Below are positions 1 through 12,800 of a stretch of 64,000 nucleotides of DNA, in pieces. The DNA is from Nymphaea colorata (lineage: Eukaryota > Streptophyta > Magnoliopsida > Nymphaeales > Nymphaeaceae), in NCBI RefSeq assembly GCF_008831285.2, contig NC_045141.1, positions 23,648,742-23,712,741 on the forward strand, in the 5' to 3' direction. The position numbers were made by a program, and so were the translations under genes. The notes beneath the pieces were generated by a model. The model did no database searches, was not told the origin of the DNA, and worked only from the letters and a program-made list of their open reading frames with translations. How positions within the stretch are numbered: the first letter of the stretch is position 1; every line of letters starts with the position of its first letter.

Positions 1-1
1 G

Positions 2-97
2 GGTCCTTCTGTAATGCTCAATTTAACCAAAGGCCATGTGAGTAACCGAGACGCAAGCAGTGCCTCTGGCGTTAAGAATTGGAATACCTGTGTGTGA
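2..97 (+). CDS. possible last coding exon of a gene entering from the left edge (unidentified)
   Basis: Reading from base 2, an open frame gives about 31 residues ending NWNTCV before TGA at about 95-97. The composition is coding-like (Ser, Asn and Lys rich, no low complexity), and a pyrimidine-rich, 3'-UTR-like stretch follows. No family is recognisable, and 96 bases in one frame is weak evidence. The other two frames close sooner, which is why this frame is preferred. It could equally be chance. Confidence 0.15.
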   Translation, partial: GPSVMLNLTKGHVSNRDASSASGVKNWNTCV

Positions 98-1865
98 ATG
101 TGTCTTTTTGTGCATGCCTTCATGCATTTTGAGAGGGGCAGATGAGCTTTTCTTATCCAGGGTGTTTAGTTTTTTTCCTAAGTGTCTTGTTCCCCTTGTT
201 TTCTTCCTCTCTCTCTCGTTGTTGTCTCTTAGTCAAATTAAAAGGCAGAGCAGGCCTACAAGGACGCTGCTATTGCTTATATACAGAACAGAACATCTTA
301 TTACCTCTCTGGCTCTCTTTGGATCCGTTGGAAAAGGATGAAACATTTTGTGCTCTTGCCTTACAGCTTGGGTCCCCGCTATGTAAATTCTTTTTTCTTT
401 TTTTTTAAATCTTTCCTACCGTACAGAGGACACCCAACAAAATTATCTTGCCATGTTGAAGGTAGGTGACTGCAAATAAAGTATAGGACAGACGGCATTA
501 TAATAGTTCCATGTGAACATGTTTAACGCAAAATGATAGCATGCTTCTTGGTTCCACTTATGAATTGTTTTGATATCTTCCATAAATTTAGTTGTTGGAG
601 CAGGACAAAACAACTCACTGGAAGAGTTGATCGAACTAATTATAATATAGCCGCCCAGTTGTACTCGCCAACACAAACTCAATTGCGTGGTCTCTCGATC
701 CTCCTCAACCACCTTCATACTAATATACTTGGAAACCGCACCCTTTGCATGTGCACCGTCTAAAGCAATTGCTGTCTAATGTGCCTTGAAAGTTCAGAAG
801 GTATTAAACTACTTTTCTTTTGGCGTCTCCTTCTGGGACTTCATGTGAGGTTTCCCTTCTTTGATGTGATAAACCCTGATGACCAGAGTCATAAACACCG
901 TTTTCATGTTTAGTTCCATTATAGACTCTTATGTCTTCGTTTTTGTCTCTTTTTCTCGCGCTGTCTCTAATCTTCAGGCCTGTAAGTTGCTTGTCATGCC
1001 CATGACATGCTCTCGTGATCGCACTTCGATGCCACAGATTCAGAAACTAGTTTAATTAGCTCCATTATTGATGAACCATGTTTGTTCTTCTACATTTCTA
1101 TCATGGCCCGCCCCATGTTCGATTCCAGAAAAGCTGTTATGTTTCACCTAGATAACAGCAGTTCCGAGTTACGCAGTTACAGACACATCTGCAATTTCAC
1201 TGTACTCCTCACTACAACAACCGCGGAGGGGTTATCGTTTAATCATGAATGCGGCCCTAACTGTCCGCTGGGTTTCAAAGAAATTAGTAGCGGGTGGGTC
1301 ATATTAAAAGCCTTTCGGTGTTGCCAATCCGCAACTGTTCTCTACGGTACATGGTCCCCTGGCAACTGTTCTTTTTAACGCAATTTTTTAAATAGGTTTG
1401 GTGAATCAACTGTTCTTTGGAATGGTATTGCCAAATGGTCGTATCATCAGCGGCAAACTGAGATGGAAAGGCAACCAATTTTTTTTTAAATTTTTGTTAA
1501 ACATAGTAACATGTTTGCTGATCAATTTTTAAGTTTGAAACACATAAATAAGTCTCTTCCGAGCTTATTATGCATATCGGCTAGAATGCCTGATCAGTCG
1601 GCGAAAGGATATGGCGTCGATATTGATCCTGACAACACTGGTATGGAAAATGGAGGGTCCAATACAATCTTTGATCATCCACCACTGATTAATTGATAAT
1701 TTATCGGTTCTGGTTTAATCAGCCTAAGCCTGTCTGCGTTTAATGGATCAACCTCAGACCGCAGGGGCCCGGTGCTAGTCCCTGTACGTGGTCAAGAAAT
1801 GGCTAAACCAGAAAGTGTTGAAAAGAAAGGGGTGTCCCAGCTTGCTTTTGTTAGTACAGCGTAAG

Positions 1866-1868
<3 letters not shown>

Positions 1869-1915
<47 letters not shown>
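1869..1915. repeat. (AG)n microsatellite
   Basis: Uninterrupted AG dinucleotides for about 46 bases. It lies in intergenic DNA with no flanking gene. Confidence 0.95.
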
Positions 1916-1919
<4 letters not shown>

Positions 1920-4339
1920 CTATTGCCTTTAAGGCAAAGGCACAATGGTAGGATTTGGATGATCTAAACACTTGAGAAATCTGACTTGGTTCAAGTTGTT
2001 ACAGCAAAAAAAAGAAGAAAAAGGAAAAAGAATCTAATTTGCTAGTAAAAAGTGCTAACTATGGCAATTGATGTTCTGGTCTCTTCTTCTTCCTGGGCCT
2101 TTTACAAATTCATTTGGGACTATGGCAATCGATAGTATCTGATTTCTTAAGACAAATTCTTGTTTTTATTAGATTACATTTGGTTAGCATCTATCTCCCC
2201 ATGTTGAGATACCCAACAAAAATGAGTTTATAAGTTCAATTCCAATGAATACTCCAGCACTTAACACGAGCAATGACCAGGGTGGGAGACGCTTGAAGGA
2301 GCCAAGATGCCTCTCCTTTTCCACTTGCCATCGGAGTCGAGGGCTGCTTCGACTTCTGCACCACTTGAACCAGCAACCAATGATCTCTGCAACTCCCTCT
2401 CAATTTTTCATTAGCTATATGCTCTCAAGTGTACCGGGGTCCCTGAGATTACTTTCTTTCCACAGAAAAGAAAAATGGATGTGAAGTCTTTTGAATTCCG
2501 TGTGGGCTCTACACTTTCCAGATAGGCCACCGATCGAGTTGAATGCTTGAAATTGAAGGAGATGTACAATTTTTGCTATGCACTGAAAAGACTTTTTCTG
2601 GTGGGTAAGGGAACCGGCTACCGCACTTTGATTCGGCTTGAAACCATTTACCACAGCAATCTCTTTCAGCAGGAAAAGGAGTCAGATGATTGATCCCGCT
2701 CCGGTTGACCGGCCCCAATTAATTCATCACCATCTCTTCATCGCTAAAACCATCCTTGTCATTTCGTCCGTTGTATCGGTCTGCCGGCTCATACTACGTC
2801 TCGGCTGATATGCATGGGCCAGCATCAGTCCGCATCCATGTCTTTTTAAATCTGAAATATTAATTTTAAGCATGGTATGGGACCAATATGATGCGTATCG
2901 GTTGACACAAGACCGATATTGGGAGGTCTTTGATTACTGAACCCGAGTGCCTCTTTTCAACGTTTCTTTTTACTCGGCTAAAGGAAGGTTGCTTAAAGGC
3001 AGCCATCAACATCAAACATCAGACATTCATGTTCAACTTGGTTGCCTCTTATAGGGCAAAGCTCATCAAAAAAAAAGAAAAAAAAAAGCAAGTCTTTGAT
3101 GTTCAAATCTCTGTTACTTGTTTCTCTCTCTACTTTGACATGTTCCCTCCTTCATGCGTTCCTCTCATCTTTTAAAGTTCTAGAGAGATAGAGGTGTAGG
3201 AAGTAGGTTGCATCTATCATTTATAGATCAAAAGAGTAACAGTCACGCTTGATGATGATGAGCATACTTTCAGGAACCTGCAAATCCGACAGATTGTTAC
3301 TGTATCTAGTTCGTTAAAGCATCCAATGCAGGGGAAGCTTCCAACTCTTTTTAAGATCGCCGTGAAATTTTAGCGCGTCTGAAGTTTCTTTCGAGGAGTG
3401 AGTAAACTACTTTTTCGCGGTGTTAACGGCCGAGAGACGTCGTGGGGAGGCAGTAGGTGGCTAGATATGAGCGCAGTGGAAGGCACCTTTCCCGCTGGTT
3501 GAAATTGAAATTGAACGGTTGCTTGCTTCTTTCTAGCAGTGGCCGGACTGCCGGTGGGTTAAAGAGTGGCCCTCTAGCGCATGACCGCTAGCAGCTTGAT
3601 GTGACCCATGAACTGTGACGGCACATGGTTCCGTGACCGTCCCCGGTTAAATTCTTCACAGTTTAGGCAATCACATGGTGGTGTGTAACTACTAACTATT
3701 ACTGTCTTGGACAGTTACCAGTGAACAAAGAAGGCCAGAAAAGTTTTGAAAAATTATTACATTAGCATGCACCAAGGCATTCTTGGTCTTGGGGAGTAGT
3801 ACGGATGAAGTTGGAATGATTCGCAGATATTGTTCGGACTTGGAAAAGATCTTGCGATATTTATACCCTTCTTCTTTTTTTTTTCCTTTTTGTTTTAGAA
3901 AGTCTGAAAAACAACTTTGAGAATATAAAAGTATGTGAAATATGTGATCATGATCATCATCCTCCTCATTGGGTTAAGTTAAATGAGATCAGCTTTATGA
4001 CTACTATACTTCATTTGTTCCCTTTCTAAATCTGCTGCCATTACGTATGAGCATCATTTATGTCCACTTATTTAAATAAATTATATATATATATATATTA
4101 GAAAATTTTCCTATCAGTTTTCAGGAAAGAGATTGGTAGGTGTTAGATATTTAGATTTAGATATATACTAGATAAATAAAAATCAATCTTAGCTTCTGAT
4201 TTTTTTCATATCAATGGTTGAGAGAAAAAACAAAAAGAAAAAAAATGTGCACCTTTTTTTTTTTTCTGTTCACTATTCATGTAAAAAAAAACCAGAGGTT
4301 GAGATTATTTCTTATCCAACATCTAAGTGTCTAATACCT

Positions 4340-4342
<3 letters not shown>

Positions 4343-4437
<95 letters not shown>
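4343..4437. repeat. compound (TC)n(TA)n microsatellite
   Basis: A pure TC run of about 30 bases passes directly into a pure TA run of about 65 bases. The TA part is self-complementary and could form a cruciform, so its length may be unreliable in an assembly. Confidence 0.95.
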
Positions 4438-4438
<1 letters not shown>

Positions 4439-6404
4439 CCGACGTTTAAATCCTCACCGTCAATTGAGCATTTAAATAGAAAGTGAAGTGCACTCTGAAG
4501 CCAGAGTTGTCCTAACAGTTGTTTAGAGTTTTGCAGACTTAGTTTACACGCAAGCATATAATCTTTTCTTTTATATTAACACGGGTTCCTTTGAGGATCA
4601 AATGTTAGTATTTATGGGTCCCTAATTTGAGAGAAAACTTCTTAGTAATTAGTACGGATATCTTGAATACAAGAACCAGCCGTTCGTCCTATAAAACCTT
4701 TAGAACCCAAATAACCCAAATTTCACCCTTGAACTATTTGTGTCAATGGATCAGTTCGGCCCAAGACTTGAGATAAAAGGTCCTAGTTTGAAAAGTGCCT
4801 GTTGTTAATGGACTTGAAGTTACCGAACCATGAGGAGTCACTATCAATTTATACCGAAATATTTCTGAACCACATTTTCGCAGCAAACCAAAGCCAATTT
4901 CAATTTCATTATGTAACGGACCTGCTACAGAACAAAATACATTTATTTTTTCAAGTGGATTCACATGATTGTAACGTGCACCAACTCCAAATTTCACTTT
5001 TGATCAAATGATTGGCAGTAGCCAAAGCAATATTTCTTGGTAACCAGAACATATTATTTTGGGGTTATATGTCTTCAGCCCAGGACCAACAAGAGCCCGA
5101 AGGATAAATTTATAGTGCAAAGTACTATAGCTGCAACTTGATCCAGAGTTGTTAGGGACATTTGAACTACCCTGCTGCTACTATTGGCTCTCTTCTTAAT
5201 TATGTTTTCTCTCTACTCTCCTGTTACATTTGATTTGAAAACTCCTTGCAAGATCTGAACTCGTTCAAGCCCACTTTTGATGACGATTAATGATGCAGGT
5301 GTTGTGGATCTCAAGTCGTCCTCTAGCCAGCTTTTATTTGTACTTAAAAAGCCGGCAAGTCAAAATGCTGACAATATAACAAATGGTTGCACAAACCACT
5401 AAACTTCTTTAAATATGTTCGATACAAGAGTATTATTCTCTTTACATAAGTAAAAGGTTAATCCATTGAGGCCAAGCTATAGCATAGTTAAGCAACAAAT
5501 TAGCTTGTATTTATGAAGAGGACACTTATCTAAAAGGATCACTATAAGGACTTTATTTGTTCCTTCCCAAGGGATTGAAAGAAAGACAACCAGAACAAGG
5601 CATTGATGAAATATATGAATTTTCCTTGAAATTTGTTGCCATGAATTTTTATTATAAGTAACTAGAAACAACAACCATCTTTGGCAATGATTTTATTATA
5701 TTCGGAGGTGCATTTTATATTGCGGCTTTGACACAAATTATTTGAGATAGCAGAAGCGCACATGCTCATGTTAGCTAACCACTAATAGTTTGTTAATCCA
5801 CACGCCAAATAATTTCGAATGGAGCCATATATCTGCTTTGTATTATCAATTTATGCAGTTGGCACATGGTGGTTGTTGCCTTCCCCAATCACAAAGTAGG
5901 AGTACATTAATATTTTATATAGTCACTTGCATTTTTATTGCACGGAGGTCACCAGAGGATCAAAAAACAAGTACGCATTAAAATTTTTAAGAGATACTTC
6001 AAAGCCGAAAACACACAAGTTGCTTTATTGAAAGTAACAGTTGCATCGGCCATACACAATAATCACCCTCAAATTTTGTAAAAATATAAGCTTTTTTTTT
6101 TATTATGTATATGAGGACAAATACTAACAGGAGCTCCGTCCACTTGGCTTGGTGAGGCTTGGTTTGAGACCTTTTACTTGAAACAAGTCAATGTTTCGAT
6201 ATACCGGGCCTAAACTGTACCACTATGAGCGCTATTTGAATTGAATGTGCACTTTCCTCACTTAGGCCTCGACTTAGTCATGATATATATCCCCTCAAGA
6301 GGCCGAATCCCCTCCTCTTTTTGTTTGGCTTACAAGGTTTAGGTTGCTTAGTCTTAAATGGAAATCAGGACACTCGATACCATGCATTTACCATTTGTAA
6401 TTTA

Positions 6405-6478
6405 AAATAATAGTGCCCATGAGAATCAAACTTACGATCAGAATGTATGTCAATTCAACCAACTACACTATGCTTCAA
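6405..6478 (-). mobile_element. tRNA-derived SINE head (A and B box)
   Basis: On the minus strand there is an A-box-like GTGTAGTTGGTTGAATTGAC, followed about 25 bases later by a B-box-like AAGTTTGATTCTC. These are the spacing and motifs of a pol III internal promoter. No cloverleaf can be closed, so it is not a tRNA gene. I could not find an unambiguous target-site duplication. The 3' side is A/T rich (ATTATTTTAAATTAC). Confidence 0.45.
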
Positions 6479-6639
6479 CTCAGGAGGCAAAGAGAAGAAA
6501 AGAGCCTTGATATGAAGGCCACTTAGCCCTGAACTCAGGCAAAGAGAAGAAAAGGGTAGCTATGGCAGTGGAATATTCCTCCGACTCTCTCACCGGAAAA
6601 ATTAACAGTGACATAACAGTTAAAAATGTGAGGGGTGGG

Positions 6640-7110
6640 TAATTGAAGGCGTTGAGTGTTACTAGTCATGCACCCGCTTTGCACGGATTCAGGTGAGAGC
6701 GATTTATGCAAGCGCTTGTGTCCTGGGAGACGGCCGGCACATAGGCAGGTCAGGTGCTCCTGCCAGCCAGGCCTGCACACCACTGGAAGAGGTACCAGGC
6801 CTTATAAAATTAAAATGGTACCTGCCGGGTTCTGGCTCGTGATTTGGGTTGTTGGAAGTGGAGAATCGGTCCAACCAGCCGTGCTCTGTAGGCCGTCCAT
6901 TTCCCGAGATGGGCGTCATCGCATCGGCCCTGTTTCCTTCGCGCCCCGCCCATCTTTTGGCATGTTCGTCATTGCTCCGAACGAGCACGTCGCCGGAATT
7001 TCTCCTAAAGGTTTCCGCTCGTCGATGGTCCAGGACTCCTTCGTGCCTACAAAAAGAGAAAAACGGTAAAAAGGAGTTGTGGCTCCATGTGGATCCCCAT
7101 TAGGTTCCCG
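6640..7110. other. GC-rich unassigned island
   Basis: Base composition is clearly higher in G+C than the flanks, with overlapping open frames on both strands (up to 137 codons) but no recognisable domain. Frames on both strands are expected by chance where stop codons are rare. It may be a diverged gene fragment or a promoter-proximal region. Confidence 0.25.
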
Positions 7111-9289
7111 CACTTTTTTTTTCTTAAATTTTAATTTTTGGGTTATATAGCTCTCTGTGTCTTTTTGCCTTAGACTGACTTTATGAATAAGGTTTTATAA
7201 TTGTTTTGGCGAGGTAGATAAGACTGTCAAATTCATGAATAAAAAAGATCAAGTTCCTTTGTGAAATTGATGTAAACCAAAGCAGGCAACAATGTAGCAA
7301 ACAAGGGATAACATTGATGTACTTGGATTAAGTTATGGACAAGTTAAAGCATTGCATTTTTAGTGCGTGAATAGTTTCGAATCACAATTCATCATTCATA
7401 CTTGAAGGCGTATCCTCATATCTGCTTTTACATGGAGGATCTTAAAAACGAAAACAAAAATGATGATGAAGAACTTTGAACATGGTTAAGCAACGTAACA
7501 GAGGCGGGGGAGGTTGCTTGTGGACTTGGCCCTGCCTTACTCATCGCTTTCGAATCGATAGCTTGCTTTCCTCTCCATCTCCATTTCGTATTATTCAACT
7601 CAAGCAAACATTACAAACATGACGCCATCTTTGCTTTAAAAGATAACAATCTATAAGATGAAGGTCGGTGTTTCTTCTTTTGAGAGAGGACAAGTTTACG
7701 AGAAAATGTATCGATTTTGGGCCTTACGGCAAAAAAGGCACCAACTCTTTTGCTGTCTTTAAAATGGGTGCTTTTCCACGCGTAGAAACTACGCTTTTGT
7801 TGGCTTTCAGAGATTTTCTTGCAACTAAATGTAAAAGGCGATGATTGTGGCCAACACTTTTTCTTGGAGATGAGACGGACTCTTGACCCGCCAACCCTAC
7901 GTGTTGACCAGGTAACCCAATTAGACAGTCCGCTCAGCAAAGCAAGAACCTATAAAAGTTATGACGTCCAAGCTTTTGACTGGACTGGACCCACCTTGGG
8001 TGCTCCAGCGGCTAGGTGCAGGCATAGTCACGGAACTCGATTTCAAGGTTCCTTCCTTGCAACTTTACTTTAAAATTTTAGTTTCTTTAATAATTAATTA
8101 AAAATATTATGTGAGAAAAAACATAGGATATTTTTTGGCAGTTATTACGATTTCTTTCTTGGGAGCGCAAGTGGCCAGCGGGAACTAGGTCTTCACTTCC
8201 CCCAACTAGGGCATGGCGTCCATTTTCGTGTCTTCGTCCAAGAAAGGAGTGTATTTTGTGCTCACTGCGAACCTGGGTCCACCACCTTTCTTGCATGGCT
8301 TGGTTCATCGGTACTCTCTCTCACAATCGGTCTCTCCTTTTCTTGCGTCAATAAGTGAGTGAACTCGAATAATTTCTTGCTTTTATCTTTTTTCTGGTCC
8401 TTTGAGACAATTCATGGTTGGTTTCTCACATTGATTGAATGCGATGCCTTTATGGACGTCAACAGCAGGGCTGAGGGTTTCTTTACTCATGACCATGAAT
8501 AATAAGATGACAAACTGGATCTAAAAGGCCGTACATTGGTTCTGAAAATTGTTGTTTTTATACTGTCGTTGCAGTACAGTGCACGCCTCAGGCCATCCTT
8601 TTTTCAAATCGATATGTTGGTCAAGTCATACTTGTTTTTAGCTGTTGGATTATTCTGCTGTTCTGATCCAATCTAAATTATTATGAAGGATGTTTCAAAA
8701 TTGATAGGGAAATCTTTCCTGGAAATCTGTGACGGGGCAGTGGTTTTATGAAAGGCTCAGATGTTCAATTGTGTAATTTTCCCAGACTGATTAGAATTTT
8801 TGAAAACTAAGTTGCATGCATGCACAAACTGGTTTTAATCGATTCCTGCCAGTAAATAATGGAGAGTCAATCCAGCTCACAGCAAATACACTGAGAAGGA
8901 GAATACCTTAGTCAGTATCAACCCTCTTAAGATTTATAGGGGCTACATTCATCCCGTTCTTGATAAAATCCCTTTCCAGAACCCAGGCCCTTGTGCCGTC
9001 CAAGCTACCCTTTTTATGGTTGGGCTCGATCGCCTGTGGTAAAACCGACCCCAAGCTGTTACCCATGCTATACACATGCTCGGGTCATGCATTTGCATAG
9101 AGCAAACAACAACCAACCATATATAATGTGTGCGTGCAGGCAGTGTTTGTGTGTATCTCGCTTTTTACTGGCACATCCATATGCATGTATTTGTGAATCT
9201 GTTTAGGGGTCAACATATCCCTGAAAAAGTTATCTAGTATAGCCACATGAAATGAAATACCAGCCTGTAAGTAGGGAAAAAGGAACTTA

Positions 9290-9869
9290 CCGAATCAACA
9301 TGTTGAGAAGACAAGGCTGAAGGTGGATAGAATAGCATGATAAGCAGGAACACCTTCAAGCCAGTCAAGCTTAAACATTGATTACCTATATGTTGAAAAA
9401 ATAACATAAAAAGAGTAAAAGGGGCCAAAGGCACAAAAGGAAAAAACCCAAATTTACACGGTTCAGAACTTCAGTCTATAACAGACTACATCTGGTCTCA
9501 CAAGGTGGGTGTTGATCCTTTATTCAGGTAATGTCTCCAATACGTTTAGATAATGCAAGTGTATTTATAATTTGTATCACCAAATCAACATATTGAGAAG
9601 ATAAGGCTGAAGGTGGATATAACAGCATGATAAACGGGAACACCTTCAAGTCAGTCAAGATTAAACGTTGATTACCTATATGTTGAAAAAATAACATAAA
9701 AAGAGTAAAAGGGGCCAAACGCACAAAACGAAAAAGCCCAAATTTACACGGTTCAGAACTTCAGTCTATAATAGACTACCTCTGATCTCACAAGGTGGGT
9801 GTTGATCCTTTGTTCAGGTAATGTCTCCAACACGTTTAGATAAAGTAAGTGTATTTATAATTTCTATCT
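9290..9869. repeat. two-copy tandem duplication, about 290-bp unit (LTR-like content)
   Basis: Copy 1 (about 9290-9579) and copy 2 (about 9580-9869) align along their whole length with scattered substitutions; the start AATCAACATxTTGAGAAGA recurs exactly one unit later. Each unit contains TTTACACGGTTCAG and, near its end, AAGTGTATTTATAATTT. These resemble the ACGTGGTTC and TATTTATA modules common in plant Copia-type LTRs, so the unit may be an LTR fragment. If so, it is an old, broken fossil with no internal region attached. The two copies explain the near-identical minus-strand 66-codon frames in both units, which I do not call genes. Confidence 0.75.
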
Positions 9870-12800
9870 TCGCCTATCTTGATAGTTCTTCCCTCTCCCA
9901 ATTTGTTTCCGCTTCAGAACCGTGTTTAGCTGGAAAATTATTCTCATTGTGCAACGGATTTAATGAACACAATGAACTAATCTGCTGGACATACATCCTC
10001 CTTTCCTTTTCATTTTGGACTACCTGCCTGCTGTGATAACTTCTTTCTTGATCTTCATAACCTTGCGATAACTACCTAAGATTATCTTCACAAACTTGCT
10101 CATTATCACTTCAGTTGTGCGGTAACACATCCCTGTTTGCCTTAAATGAAGTAAGCAGAGGCTGACAGGTCGGATTGTAGATATATGTGAAGAATAGTAT
10201 ACCAGTTCATTGAGTTCAGAACTTCAAAGCCCTCCTTGGTCCACCTCCCTAAGAATGGTTAATCAATAGATATACAGTACTGGAAACTCACCTTGATAAG
10301 GTAATAAGTGCATCCGGGTTTTCGAAACTAACCTTGTACGCCATGTAAATAAATTACTTGATGGGGATGATCTATAGAGTGGCCTGTTTCTTCATTTATG
10401 ACACTTACAGCCTAGATCTTCTCCTTGAACCTGGCTGTAACTCTCCATTCCCATCAAGCATGCACACACACACATACAAACTTTACTACTGGGAACAATT
10501 GTGGACCAGAAAGTCGGCAGCACTGTTTATTGAAAGCATGTTCATGCTGGTGCTCAAGTTAAGCTTTGCTTGAACAACTGAGTTTAGTTGTCAAATCAGC
10601 AATTTGAGCCTTCAGGACTTGCTTAGCAAAAAGTCCTAGCATAGCTTGAACTTGACATATTAAAACGGCACAAAGTTCATACAATTTGCTACCAATTTGA
10701 AAACCACCCCTGCATTTATAAAATAGGTAATTGCCTTGAATCCTGGCCCATCTTTTATAGCAAAGACTTACAAATTCTTTTAAATAAATTTCCTTGCCGC
10801 TTCATGTGATTGAGCAGACCTAAGCATGTTAAAATCACAGTTGAATGCAAGTTCAACTTCAAACATGATTGACAAGCACAAACATTCGCCAGGACAAGTG
10901 GTTGAAGCTGGACGGTAGAGACTTGATATGAACCTCATCTTGTGCAGATTAATAAAAACATGCAAGGTTCATAACAACTGGACAAAAGAGAGTGCACTTT
11001 TCAGTGAGTGACAATTGAAATTACAGTTTTCCATTTTAATATGGTAATGTATCTTCTGGATGGTAGACCACAGAAGTGCTCTTCCCAAAGTTCTTATAAC
11101 CTGGAGGAGTATAGTTGTGTCCAATTTTATAGGAGAAGTTGATTGTCGTCTTTCTTTTCCACACTAAGAATGACAACAGCTTCATCTAATAAAGTGGAGA
11201 ATAAAAGAGCTACAAGATGAAGCAGAAGCCAGGATATTTAAATTGAATAATACTACATTTGTGCATTTGCTATGAAGTGTATTCATAATACAAATAGCAA
11301 CCACAGATAGCAGCAAACCCATTTTGAATTTTTGTCAATGGAATGTGAGTGGACCTGCCACAATATCCCTGTTAAGCAAGGTTAGTGCAAAACCATGCAC
11401 AAGGACTTTGAAAAAGTGAGCCAATAAAATTATGATCCTGGCTGATATATTTGAAAGATAAAAGAAACTGCTTGCATGTTCAAAACTGAATCTCAAAATC
11501 CTAAGCTTGCCATGCTTGCAGAAGATTTGATTTGGTAGTTTCAAGTTTCAACAACTAGTAACTTTATAATATTGCAGGAATGAAAAAAATCCAAGTTTAA
11601 CCATTGATCCAATAGTCTCACTCATTGATTCCATAAAGTTCTGAACAAAAGTTCATTCACCAGCAAGTACATGCCATAGAATCAAGAAAATAAAAATGTG
11701 GAGTTGCCACAGATAGAAGAATTAAATTTTCTGTTAACATATCTCCTAAAAAGTGAAAATAGTTGCTAGCAATTTAACAATAAACTCATATAAAGCAGAA
11801 ATTTCATGAAGTGATTTGTCAAACTGCCAAGGGATTCGTTTAGTTAACCTGTACCACTCATACTTCTGATGCACACATACAGCAAGTAGCCAAGTGAAAA
11901 ACTGAACTTAATTTTATCACTTTCAACATTAGTCCTAACTCCTATCCTTATAATACATCTATCCAACCACTAATGTTCTTATAATTCTATTTTTGGTGGG
12001 GAGCCATGAAGGTGGGCGACAGCCCCTTTTCATCAATGGGCTCCTGTCCTATCTACATCTTCTCAGAGATGTTTGTATTATTCAAAACTCCCGTGCACCA
12101 CATATTCATGTATTCATATGTGGAAGCATCTAGAGTCACCAATAAGAAAATGAAAAATATTCATGTAGGTTTTTTATATCAAAGAACATGTATGTATCAT
12201 GACATTGTTTTTGATGATTTTTTTTTTTCTATAACAACGATTTGTAAATTTTACTAATTTTCAAGAAAAGCCATCCAAAGTCATGATAAACTGAAAATAT
12301 AGCAAACCTCTCGTATGTACATTGAGAGTTGTCCACTTCCAAGATTTATTTTTCTCTGGTCATAGCAAGAGGAGTTAGAACGAGACGAGAAAAGGAGGAA
12401 ATCATTACCTCAATTATTTTTAAGTGGAAAAGCTCCAATATCAATAATTTACAATAACCCAGCAAAGTTACTGTACACCAAAAACAAGTGTCCGATACGA
12501 CTGAGAACCGAAAAACAATTCTACACTTCGTCTCAAGTAATCTGATCAAAATTGCAGCATTTACAGCTTATATCTCCTCAATATGGACGTACAAAGTGTT
12601 TCATGCCGCTAGAGTTGCTTTAGAGACAAGGCATCCCAACAGGAAGCCAGATAGGCATTTGTCGGCTAATTTACATCATTCCTCTGATCTAAGCTACAAG
12701 ATAATGTATATGCAAGAATGATCTTATCACGTTTCTAAGAATCAAGGGCCTCTGACCACAGTGAGAAAGCAAGGCAAGATTTTTTTTCCCATTTCTTATT

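Noticed and set aside
4214-4557. Frames with (YI)n and (RE)n runs over TA/TC repeats (also at 36.2-36.5, 37.5-37.9 and 62.6-63.2 kb)
   Set aside because: Dinucleotide microsatellites read in frame. Not genes.
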